Positions 50,881 to 64,000 of a stretch of 64,000 nt of DNA are shown here, one piece after another. The stretch spans positions 131,537,788 through 131,601,787 of the forward strand of contig OY744521.1 of the NCBI GenBank assembly GCA_963556195.1, given 5' to 3'. This DNA comes from Sepiola atlantica (taxonomy: Eukaryota; Mollusca; Cephalopoda; Sepiida; Sepiolidae). Positions within the stretch are counted from its first letter, which is position 1. Each line of letters opens with the position of its first letter. The translations under genes and the position numbers were made by a program. Under the pieces are notes generated by a model. It saw only the letters and a program-made list of their open reading frames with translations, had not been told where the DNA came from and did no database searches.

Positions 50881-53795
50881 TTCTGCAAGATACACAAGAT
50901 ATAAATACTCTCTACCATGGTCGAATAGTATCGATTAACAAAAGCATCGAAGGTAGTAAAACATTTCAAAACCCACAATCGAGCCAGGAATGCTTTGCAT
51001 TATTTCAGAACCAGTTGCAAATGCCGCGGGACAACAGCTTGCTAGCTAAATGTCTGCGCGAAGTATTGCACCATAAAGAGCAGGATGTTTAATAATATTG
51101 GTGTTTTGGGTGTGTTTAAAGCGAAAACCACGTCCAGCCACATCACGTTGTCGAAAAGGATTAAGTGTTACTTCATACGTATGTATTAATTAGCAGTCAA
51201 TTGGTGCGAGATGCGCGTGTGAGTAGTATTAATTTGCTCTCATCCACGAAAGCTAATTTTCGCGTTTGATTAATATTACAGAATAGATTATTTACATTAT
51301 TATGCGGTCAGCATTAAGTAAACTTTAAACTTTTGGAACGTTATTTAATATAGTAAACTAACTTTAATCAAAAGACGAATAAATATATTTACAAAAAACT
51401 TATTCAAAAAATAATAGCATTGAATATCGCGGAGTAACGATATTTAAAATATCAATAACAATGCGATACAACCTGGTTAGTACTTTAAGTAAGATATTAA
51501 GAAAAATACATATTTTTACCCAATAAATTGAAAATGTAGGGTTATAGTTGGTAAATTGATTTCTATATTATGTCTCTTTTTTTTATAAAAAATCTTTATG
51601 ACAAAACATCTTGGTAAGACTAAAATATATGCACTAAATTTTATAAAAAAGAGTATGAGCTGTTACTGAATAAATCTGAACATCTAAATGAATAGATGCG
51701 AACGTTAGATCAATTTCTCGCACGAACGGCCAAGTCAAAACTTTTTTATTTCTAATTAACTAAACTTATTCAATAGACGCACCATCTTTTTATATGCTGT
51801 TTATGCATGTCTGATATCCAATTCCCAACGTTACATAATTTGCATATCAGTTTGAAAAAACTATTTTTATTAATTATCTATTATTTGTTATAATTCTAGT
51901 TAAATTATTTTTAAAATGTTAATACAATAAACAGTCCTATTTTGCAATATTGTTTCATTTTCTAGACTAATGTTTTATATTTGTGTTGAAGCGTTCCATC
52001 TTTAGAGCGAGAGACTTGATTTTTCTGAATCGTCAGTAAAAAAGCCAAAATTGTTTCTTCGTTCAGGTCACATTTAAAAGATGAATTAATCTGTTTCGAA
52101 ATTACTAAAATGTTTGAAAATTGTATTATTTTTAATTAGCAACGCTCGGAGAAATAGCATTTTTTATCAATAGCAATTGATGTCTTACTTTTGTCACACA
52201 TGTACTGTAAAAACCGAAATAACTAATCGAGCTGAGACTTACAATGAAAAATTAAATAATAAACAAATACGCGAGATTAATATTACTTACAATGGAGTGC
52301 GTTTTTCATTCGTAGTCAAAATTGATATAAATATATATTCTACTCTTAAGTAGAGTCATCTTAGTCACGACAATACCACATTTACTCTTGGCGCGATCCT
52401 ACTTAAATATTCCAAAATTGTTGAAAAAAATTTTTTCTCAGAAATATTTAAAGAAATGGTTAGTGGCATATAAACCAATAGGCCAATAAACAATTAAACA
52501 TTGTGTTTTATTACTAGGCATTTATAAATAAATATCCCCCTAGACTGGTTTAATATATTATTGTATTATCTTTTAATGGAGATAGGGTAGTGTAGTATCG
52601 GTGAGCTGACTATAAGGCAACCTTTTTAAGGGTATAGGGTATCCTCACCTATATTACATTCTCCTGTGAGAGAGAGTTAATGTACTACTTGTTCTTTTGT
52701 GGTGAGATAATCCTCACAGGGTCTACCCCCTTTTTTGGTGGAGGATAGTGTAGTATCGTTGTTGTTGCCATGATACCATACTCAGAAGCATACACTTCAT
52801 GTTTAATGGGGGGATCCTCCCACGTATTACCATCTCAATTTTGGAGGGGGTGTTGCATTACCAGTTCTACTATTACCACCTCTTTTGATGATTATTGTTG
52901 AATACATTCAACATATACTCCCATGTCATAACCTCTTCATTTGGGGTCAGTGTATGCATTCGTTTACTATGATATCCTCCAAACGTAGCAACATCTGACC
53001 GGAGAAAGCATACATTTGCTAGTATCTTATATATTAAGACGGGATCAAACACGTGTAATCCCTATATTTTTTTCAATTTTCTGTGTTACATTCTGTATGT
53101 ATGTGTGTGATGTTTATGTGTACTCTGTAGGAATAAATAGTAAAGAATATTCACAAAATCATTTTTAAAATGTACGTGCATCAGAACTAACATTATTTAA
53201 ACCGAATTAATGAACTAAGTTAAAAATTAAAAATTATAACCCCAGTTTTATTTTGTCACGCGTATATTTACACAGCACACACTTTGAATACTTGGTAATA
53301 ATTATTTCTTTTAAAATAAAGTTAGCATTTAACGCAACAATAAACTAAAGTATATATTTACTGAATTTTTATTTTTATGTTATTATTAATATATTTTTAT
53401 TCATTTATTTACTTTTCATTTTGAAGTTCTCGTAATGATCCATTACTTTAATACATAAACACTTAGAAAAATCTATGTTTTTACGAGAGTCTATGCCGAT
53501 TTCTTAGAAACATTCACGAATCTCTTGGAAGCTGTTGTTTGCTTCGATCTGTTTTTAATCGGTTACAAAACAGTCGTTCGATGAAACCGCATCGCTCAGC
53601 AGAATCTAAGCCTCTTTTCGATGAGTATACTGCTTTTGTTTCATTTTTTATTTTATTTTCACTTTTTATCTGTATTAAGTGAAAGGACGGAAAACAATAT
53701 ATACAGTATTTGGATTCATATTCCAAACGTAGCGTTGCTAGTCTCTGACCGTAAGGCAATCTTCGCATAGGTCAGTTGCTCTTATTCTGTGTAGC

Positions 53796-53799
<4 letters not shown>
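50881..53799. other. AT-rich sequence, no gene; short diverged repeats at 52570-52900
   Basis: GATAGGGTAGTGTAGTATCG (52582) recurs as GGATAGTGTAGTATCG (52744), and TCCTCAC/TCCTCCC motifs recur between them, suggesting an old ~162-bp tandem duplication. Otherwise nothing recognisable. Confidence 0.45.

Positions 53800-53842
<43 letters not shown>
53800..53842. repeat. (TA)n microsatellite
   Basis: Pure TA dinucleotides. Confidence 0.95.
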
Positions 53843-53846
<4 letters not shown>

Positions 53847-54783
53847 TATGATACAAGACAGATGGCCCAAGCAGCCCATACTGTGATTTTATCCAGAACG
53901 CAAACATGCCACACCTTACGATTAGATGGGCACGCCAGTTCATATCCGATCATTTCCCATAGGATCTACCGATACTACATACACTCTCTTACACTATCTT
54001 TCTCATTCGATTTCGCTACCTATGTATCTTCCTTTTTCTCTTTCGATCCGTCTGTATCTACATTTAGATATATTCTATTTTGTTTTCCCAGGAATATTCA
54101 CCATATGAGTTCTATGTAAAAAAAAAGTTATAATGACAGTTACATAGGTAAGAATAAATAGAAATGCGAAATAAAAACATAATAACATCATAGTGACATC
54201 AATATCGATAGGTATCTGGAAACAGAATTATGGAAAGATTGGCTTGGGGTAGTTAGTCCAACTCTAGAATTCAATGGCACGGTTTGTATTGGAATCAATA
54301 TGAGAATAATTTTAGTTTCGATTCCTGGAAAAACAGGAACTATCATTATAAAGACAGTATAGATAACAATTGTTGCGAAGACAACACGCGAAATACATCA
54401 AGAGTAGTGAATGCCTTGAGATACTTGTTGTCACTTAGGTTACATGGTTTCTATCAGCGATTAATAACTTGTAACACCAACACTATTTATAATAATAATA
54501 ATAATGATAATAATGATTATAATAATGATAAATACAACTTCTATGTGAAAAGACGAGATAGTAAATTATCTAAAAAACGAATGTTGTTAATTAGCGCCCA
54601 ATAGAAACATGAGGGCTATTAAAGCAACTACATTTACAGTTATAGAAAATTAAATGCAAACCAACCTAGTGGATATGCATATTCAAACTCATTTACTAAA
54701 ATAAAAACAGATACTATTGTTATAATAATCAAGAACGAATACATCTGTTAAATTGTAAAGTTTTCCGTTTAAATAAATAGCAC
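53843..54783. other. unassigned AT-rich sequence with an AAT/GAT microsatellite
   Basis: A trinucleotide-type run (AATAATAATGATAAT) at 54488-54530 makes an Asn-rich artefactual frame (54284-54604). No gene recognised. Confidence 0.5.
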
Positions 54784-55031
<248 letters not shown>

Positions 55032-55589
55032 TAGTATATTTTTAAAGGCTGTAAGTAATGCAAATTCCGGGTAAGTTGTAAGTTAGAATGAACAAAAACA
55101 ATAAATCGAATACGAACTATGACTTACTATGTATTTTTCCGAACATCTTACATAACAGCAAGTGTGTTGGCAGCTGTATCGAAAGAAACCAATAAAGTGT
55201 TCTATCGTAAGTTATGAAAGCTCTAATGTTAATTATTTTATTGATTTTATTTTAATAATATATGTCATAATTTCAGCATGACACACCGACGTACATTCTT
55301 GCGGGCGGATAGTTTCTGGGTTAGAATTGGTCCTTTCAGTACGGGCTAAATAGTCAGTGAATGTTGTTTGCCTGTTTTTTTGTTTACTTCATTTCCGTTT
55401 TTTTTTGTTTTCTGCGACACACAAAATAAACATCTGCCCGTAACAAGGAAACCCGGTTCGTCAAAGATAAACTGTAATTTAAAGATTTTAAATATCATAA
55501 TTTTAATATATATATACATATATATAAACATTTTTTTGAAAAACCATAACAATGTAATTTGTTGAAATAAATAAATAACATTTATTTAT

Positions 55590-55640
55590 TTTAAACTGAG
55601 CTTTCGAATATAAAATATTCCTCGTCAGAGAGTGTTTTTC
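55590..55640 (-). ncRNA. hammerhead-like motif, uncertain
   Basis: Minus strand: CTGACGA (an allowed CUGANGA core), then a hairpin GAATAT-TTT-ATATTC with one extra G, then GAAA, the palindrome AGCT and a CTC cleavage-site-like triplet. Stem I is weak (only a few pairs). The order of elements is right, but the extra base and poor stem I make activity doubtful. Confidence 0.35.
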
Positions 55641-55734
55641 TTCTTCTTTTTTTCATCGTCTGATGGTATTGACTTGGTGAGAAATAATGTCCGTGTCTTA
55701 AGGGCGCGGTTCAGCCATAATAAAAAAAAGTCGT

Positions 55735-56105
55735 TATCAATGCGAGAATACTTTGTATTTTAAAACATTAATCTTATGAATTTCGGAATATAATTTCATC
55801 ATAAGAGTTGACCAGTATTGTGCCATTTGTTAAAGCATGAACACACTTTTTTAATATAACGTCGGGGAGATGACTGTTATTTTAGCAGGTGTTGTAGTTG
55901 GTATTACGAAAAAGCAAGAGATGCTGGTATTTTGGAAGGATAGGTTGATTATTTTAAAGCATCGGTAGGCCGGAATTATTATAATTGAATATAGAAAGCC
56001 CGTATCAATACGATAATTAGTATTATTTTTAAAAACAATAATCTAATTAATTTCGGAATAAAAACATCATCAGAGTTGATCAGTATTGTGTCAATTACAA
56101 AAAAA
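55735..56105. repeat. tandem pair, ~270-bp period, with degraded hammerhead cores
   Basis: TTTCGGAATA at 55781 and 56051 and surrounding blocks (ATCAATRCGA, AATCT.AT.AATTTCGGAATA, GAGTTGA.CAGTATTGTG) repeat at a 270-bp interval. On the minus strand the second unit has CTGATGA (56073-56067) and GAAA (56054-56051) but no pairing stem II. The arrangement recalls the HH-SINE dimers, but the sequence is a different family. Confidence 0.55.
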
Positions 56106-56119
56106 TAAACAAGCCGTTT

Positions 56120-56147
56120 ATATATATATATATATATATACACATAC

Positions 56148-56220
<73 letters not shown>

Positions 56221-56232
56221 TAGATAGATATC
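56120..56232. repeat. (TA)n microsatellite
   Basis: TA dinucleotides with a CACATACATA interruption, ending in GATA units. It lies just right of the tandem pair at 55735-56105. Confidence 0.95.
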
Positions 56233-57044
56233 AGGTTGTTTATAATTTTCAGTAGTCTATGTTTCAAAACTTTAGAGTATGTTAAACTATTGACAGGTAT
56301 AGTATATTCACATTTTCCGTCATAGCATGCTTCAAACCTATTTCTTGGTATAAGAAGTTTACAACTAATTTAATGTGGTTTAATTTTTAAGCCATTTTTA
56401 TACAGAACATTGTAAAATTCATAGTAGGAATTTAATGCTTTTTTAAAGATAATTTTTTCGCAAATCTCTAAATAGATACGTACTGTCAACGACATAAAAT
56501 GATACAGTTAACAGAATTGTACAAAAATGGTCGCTAAGTTCAGAGATGGAGATTTAACTTTTATGATGGAAGAAGTCTCAGGCAGACAACCTTCCGCAGA
56601 TAAAAAAAGAATAATAAAACACTAATTGAGAATAATCGACATCACACAAGCCGAAAAGCTTAACATATCTAAATTCACCGTTCATGACATTCTAATAAAC
56701 TGTTGGTACAAAAATCAATACGATATTTGCGTTCTACTGATTTGAGTAAAATAACCTTTTGTATCGCATGTTCAACCGTATTTTCTTAATAAGCTGACAA
56801 AAACTCTTGTTATAGTAACTCTTTACAAGCGATGGGAAATAGATCATTTAATGTAATATCGCTAAATAAAACTATTCTCGGACAAGCGAAATTGGCCACT
56901 GTTAGCAAAAACCATAACAATTATTCATACTGATTATGTTTTGCTTCTGTATCTTGTGGGATTGAAAAGGGATTCTGTACAATTAGCTGCTGCTAAGTAG
57001 CTAAATAATTTATTCTAAGGTATACTTTTGTAATACTTATTACA
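56233..57044. other. AT-rich sequence, no gene recognised
   Basis: 56523-56760 has phrases faintly reminiscent of an insertion-element helix-turn-helix (KMVAKFRDGDL-like translation around 56525-56565), not enough to assign. Confidence 0.4.
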
Positions 57045-57905
57045 CCCAAAACAAGGCAATGTACCACTGTAGACGTAATGGGCTACTGGGAATTAGAGTG
57101 AAAGTGTTGGTGGTAATCGTAAATTAGGAACTGTACATCTAGATGCTGATCCAGATTAATTTTACATTTCTGCATCGATGTATTCGGGAAACAGGAATCA
57201 TAGACGGTGTACTAAAAGTCGGTAGTACGAGGACAAATCTATTGGAGTAGTAGTATTTTCGGCGGACCTCAACAGTGATATATCGGATTTAGCTGAGTGT
57301 CGGCTTGGTCGTGTGTATTGACGTTGAGGGGGCAGCAGAGCATCAAGTTCATAGGAGTACATTCCATTGAAGTACTTGTAAAACAATCACAAAAATGCAA
57401 TATTGCTGCGATGAAACAGGGGCTGGAGCTTAATAGATAGTGTAGGACCTATTAGATTAGCGACTCATTTTGGACCTTGTCTCAGAAGTAGAGGCTAGTG
57501 GATGATGTCCTAGATGTGAAAACAATACTCCACGCTTAGACGGACGGTTGCTGTGTAGATATATGGCACACTGTCAAGTGTGAGAAGTTGTATCGCACGT
57601 TAAAGCGAGACAACTGACTTTGAAGCATCCTAAGCGATGTATTCTGTGTATTTGTTTCAATTCATGTTACCTGTGAATGTATTTGCGAGGAGTTTGAACG
57701 TTGCACTATCAGGTAGGGTCGTATTTTCCATGGCCACAAGTGGTTTAATAGGTTTCTTGTAGTTGTTGAAGGAAAACACCTTTGTCTTAGCAGCAGTAAA
57801 TGTTACCATCCAGTTATGACCCCATTCCATTAAAGAATGGGAATCACATTCTAAAGATTCAGCCATTGCCACATATATGGCGCGTCCGTTTTATCTACAT
57901 GACAT
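57045..57905 (-). mobile_element. jockey-like LINE fragment, C-terminal part and 3' end, decayed
   Basis: Minus strand: MAMAESLECDS..MEWGHNWMVTFTAAKTKVFSF (57872-57760, open frame 57657-57872), FKLLANTFTGNMN, then after breaks a GPTLSIKLQPLFH-like block near 57460-57410 and FYKYFNGMYSYELDALLPPQR near 57386-57320, followed by the probable 3' untranslated end to about 57045. Same family as at 2620, 28640 and 61930. Confidence 0.82.
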
Positions 57906-58723
57906 GAATATATACATCTTTTAACGGGGCGACACAATGTGTGTGAGGAAGCTAACTCTCTCTTAATCATTTAGGAATTCAATTAGCTTGAAGCAGATGC
58001 CCTATATGTCATTATTGCGTAATAACACAATACACAAAAACAACTAAACATTTAAAAGCTCAAATTTGTCTCATATATAAAGCAAGTGTTCTTTGAGCTC
58101 CTTATAATGGTTCGCTAGTACTGTTTTTATTCGGCGTTTCTTGCTATTAGTTGTGGTCAAAATATATGGTTTTAAAATCAAACAACGTAGTACTTATTTT
58201 ATTCAGGCTTTCCGTGGAAAATATAACAAGAAGTTGGTATGACATCCATAGATGAAAACAGCTCAGTTATTACGACCACATTAATGATTGTAAAAAACTA
58301 CGGCAGACCAGTACATGTAAAAATTTAGACGCCCCGTGTAGCATCTGTCTGAATGAGAAAGTTTGTATTCTAAACTTTAAAGACTCCCAATACCTATCAG
58401 AATGTAAAACTGACATAGAAACAACTGCTTACACAGAATAATATTATCTTAAAGATAATAACGCGTAAAAAGACTTTTAAAAATATTAGACTAACATCTA
58501 AAACTAGAATAAGAAGAACGCACGTGTTGGTAGCCTATTAATTCAACACAACAAATAAATAGGGATGAGTCACCGCTATACAGAACGGAACAAAATGATA
58601 GGAAGTACAATCAGCAGAATCTTTTTCTGTGAGAAACCTTACCAATAGCTAATTGAAACGTTAACGTGTGAGAAGGAATAAAATAGAATATGTGTTGTTT
58701 GCTAGCTAGACTAAACACCACGT
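57906..58723. other. AT-rich sequence, no gene recognised
   Basis: Nothing supportable beyond AT richness. Confidence 0.5.
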
Positions 58724-58728
58724 ATATA

Positions 58729-58804
<76 letters not shown>

Positions 58805-58877
58805 CCCCCGATAACAGAAATTCCATGTATTTCCGCCTGACGATTCTCAATATTCTATCTCATTATATCATTGTATT

Positions 58878-58952
<75 letters not shown>

Positions 58953-59000
58953 GTGTGTGTGTTTGCATGTGTGTTTGTGTGTGTGTGTGTGTGCGTATGT
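58724..59000. repeat. two (TA)n tracts and a (GT)n run
   Basis: TA at 58724-58802 and 58882-58947, GT from 58949 to about 58995. They create false frames on both strands. Confidence 0.95.
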
Positions 59001-61548
<2,548 letters not shown>

Positions 61549-61551
61549 ATA

Positions 61552-61610
<59 letters not shown>

Positions 61611-61611
61611 T
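61549..61611. repeat. (TA)n microsatellite
   Basis: TA dinucleotides with TATG variants at both ends. Confidence 0.95.
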
Positions 61612-61929
61612 GTACATTCAAACTAATGAGCTTACTAGTATGAACTATGCGAAACATGTTCTAGGTAATAAGTTTAATCACGTAGGCATATTAATATGTG
61701 TGAACAATTCCATTTAGAAGGTTTTCCATTGATAACACTTGTAACATCACCCTCAGAATAAAATAAACATACTAAAAACACTAATGATAGACACATTGTT
61801 TATATCCGTCCTAACAGGTGTATATTACAAGTGTGCTTCTTCGCGCATGCAACACTCTTTGGAAATAAAAAAAATATATCCAAACCACATTTCGAAAATG
61901 CGGTTGTTAATAATGGATCGATCTTCTGA

Positions 61930-62790
61930 ATTTTATTTTCCTGATTTTCATAAACAACAACCCCGATAACATTGTGTCTGGGATGTGTAAATTTACTTAC
62001 GACACGACGCTCTCCTCTCGTCATGTGGGCAAAACGAAGGCGCACATATCGGAGGAAATGAGTGAATCCTTAGAATAAGACTTCCCGTATTTAGTAGAAT
62101 GGGGTCATAAATTGATGGTAACATATAATGCTGCTAAAACAAATCTCCTTTCCTCCAAAAAAAACTACAAGACACCGCTTTAACCACCGATTGCCATGCC
62201 AAATAACATTCTACCTGATAGTCCAACGTTTCAACTCCTTGGCCGAATATTCACAGGTGGCATGAATTAGCACAAACACATAGAATACATTGTCAAGACT
62301 GCTGAAAAGAAGGTCGGATTCCTCTACCGTGCTAGAAAACTTCTCACACCTGACAGTATCCTATATCTCTACTAAACCACTATCCTCTCATGCATAGAGT
62401 AGTGTAGCCACTTCTTGGCTGGTGCACCATCCACTTGTCTCTTCCTCTTAGAAAAGGTTAAGAAACAGCGGCGCTAATCAAATAGGTCCATCACTATCCA
62501 TCAAACTCCATCATATGTCCCATCGTTGGAATGTTGTATCCTTGTTTTACAAGTACTTCAATGGAATGTACTCCGATAAACTTGCTGCTATGGTCCCCCC
62601 TTTGACGTTAATACACTCGGCGTACCCCATACTCAGCTAAATCCCATCTATTCACTGTAGAGGTCTTCAGATGGCGGAGAGACTTCCACACTAATAGCTA
62701 GTTTCCTCGTGCTGCCAGCTTTGTGAACTTCCTCACACTTTCTGTTTCTGAAATTACAAGGACATACTGAAATGTTTAAATAATCTGAAC
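61930..62790 (+). mobile_element. jockey-like LINE fragment, RT C-terminal part, decayed
   Basis: Plus strand: a degraded DTTLSSRHVGKTKAHISEEMSESLE near 62000-62075, EWGHKLMVTYNAAKTNLLSS near 62097-62155, FQLLGRIFTGGMN near 62230-62268, KTAEKKVGFLYRARKLLTPDSILYLY near 62300-62375, SHFLAGAPST near 62405-62440, and a C-terminal SFLVLPA block near 62700. Stops replace several expected residues. Same family as the other jockey-like remnants. Confidence 0.82.
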
Positions 62791-64000
62791 AAGAATCTCA
62801 CTGCAAAGTTTTCAATTTAGGATAACCCCCTAAACTTATTTGGGGTGAGCCATGTTAAAAAAACAGCACTGTAAAGTTGGCGGTCAATGTTTATATTAAA
62901 AAGTAGATATAATTTAGAAGCGTATGTCTCTACCACAACTCAAACTTTACTCTATTCTACGTACATTAGCTATCTTACCACCCAAGATAAACCTTTAAGT
63001 GTAATCACACACAACATGGTAATTTCAAGATAGAAAGCAGAGAAATACTAAATTTACATAAAAAATAAAATATATAAAAAGGCCCACAAAAACTATCTAT
63101 ATTGACAAACTAGCTGACCCTCCGGAACACCGATAAAATAGAAAAAGTTAAAAGAAAAAATAGTATTTGGTTTAATCCACTCTATAACTGTAAAAACCAA
63201 TATCCCTAAAAAAACTTCAAAATTATAAATAACTCCTTCAGGCACCGCATATATACAGTTATTTTTTTCAATAACAACTCTATTAAACTCTCTTATTCTA
63301 CAATGCCCAATATAGCGAAAACTATCATAACCTCTAATAACTAAAATAAATATATCTGCCTAGCAGCCATCAACTATTATACCCCCTTCTAATAATTGTA
63401 AGTGCCATAAATCCAGATAATGCCCGTTAAACAGCAATAAGTGACGGCATATACGCATGCATTGTAAAACAATTCCCCTAAAATACTATTATGCGAACTA
63501 CAACCAGCATGTACATTCTAACTTCACCCTATTACCCTCCACACACCCATTGTACAAAACGACACTCTAAATAACACCCCATAAACTAATCAACAACCCC
63601 CGATGAAAAACAATAACATTGGTCTTACCCCTAAGTTCTCCTATCTTATCTATTTAAGCATTCCAATTCATCTTTGACCCAGAGCTTGAGCATAACCTAA
63701 CAACTACTCCCGATACTACAAATACCAACATACCACAAAACAACCCCATATGAAATACATACTTACATTAGGAATAGTGCCTTTCCCATGAAATACCTAA
63801 TCTCAAACTATATCTACTACTTCAATCACAATAACAACAATACAATTGGCACATCCCTATCCAATTTAATAACAAAATTCAACTGTAAAAACACTCCCTA
63901 CATTAATCAATATTATAATAACTCATGATCCTACACTCCAGGATCCGCTTTCTCTCAACTATGTAAATTCGAAACATTTATGATAGCAACAACAGTTAAA
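62791..64000. other. G-poor, C-rich terminal segment, unassigned
   Basis: From about 62930 to the end the plus strand has many more C than G (for example 63480-63760), unlike neighbouring DNA. I find no convincing frame with the standard code. Candidates are a nuclear copy of mitochondrial DNA or the G-poor N-terminal region of another PLE (the PLE-1 region 8850-9800 has the same skew). Confidence 0.4.

Overview
This window looks like intergenic or intronic DNA from a large, AT-rich, repeat-dense invertebrate genome, most likely a coleoid cephalopod such as an octopus. That assignment is an inference from the repeat mix: more than 35 long (TA)n tracts, jockey-like LINE fragments, three unrelated Penelope-like element (PLE) loci and small tandem hammerhead-ribozyme repeats. 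I found no convincing host protein-coding gene, rRNA, functional tRNA or CRISPR array. Almost every long open frame is either a read-through of a (TA)n tract or part of a decayed retroelement.

Layout. 1-1,850: AT-rich, nothing recognised. 1,855-2,401: a two-unit hammerhead repeat (HH-SINE locus 1) between two (TA)n tracts. 2,620-3,735: decayed jockey-like LINE. 3,976-4,560: diverged tandem pair. 4,755-13,057: PLE-1, the best preserved element, made of a 5'-truncated minus-strand copy joined head-to-head to a longer plus-strand copy with a 5' pseudo-LTR; all three pseudo-LTR copies carry a complete type I hammerhead ribozyme. 13,168-16,225: 5' half of a jockey-like LINE, split by a DNA element with ~94-bp inverted termini. 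16,762-17,871: giant TA/TATG tract plus HH-SINE locus 2, a ~327-bp tandem dimer combining a tRNA-like pol III promoter with a type I hammerhead. 17,900-29,700: mostly featureless AT-rich DNA with a minisatellite, one unexplained 147-codon frame and a LINE fragment. 29,905-35,497: PLE-2 (minus strand). 38,870-41,070: LINE of the R2-like type. 43,487-45,885: PLE-3 (minus strand). 46,000-64,000: AT-rich DNA, many (TA)n tracts, three LINE remnants, a tandem pair with degraded hammerhead cores, and a terminal G-poor kilobase.

How the parts relate. The three PLE loci carry different reverse transcriptase families, yet all are 5'-truncated or decayed, all lie against (TA)n tracts, and all have element-end sequence joined in inverted orientation at the 5' side of a coding copy. 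The HH-SINE dimers also sit in (TA)n DNA and carry the same ribozyme class as PLE-1. This fits, but does not prove, short hammerhead RNAs being copied into TA-rich targets by PLE-type machinery. The most unusual observations are the tRNA-like plus hammerhead tandem repeats and a -1 frame offset shared by both PLE-1 copies at an A-rich slippery site between the reverse transcriptase and GIY-YIG endonuclease frames.
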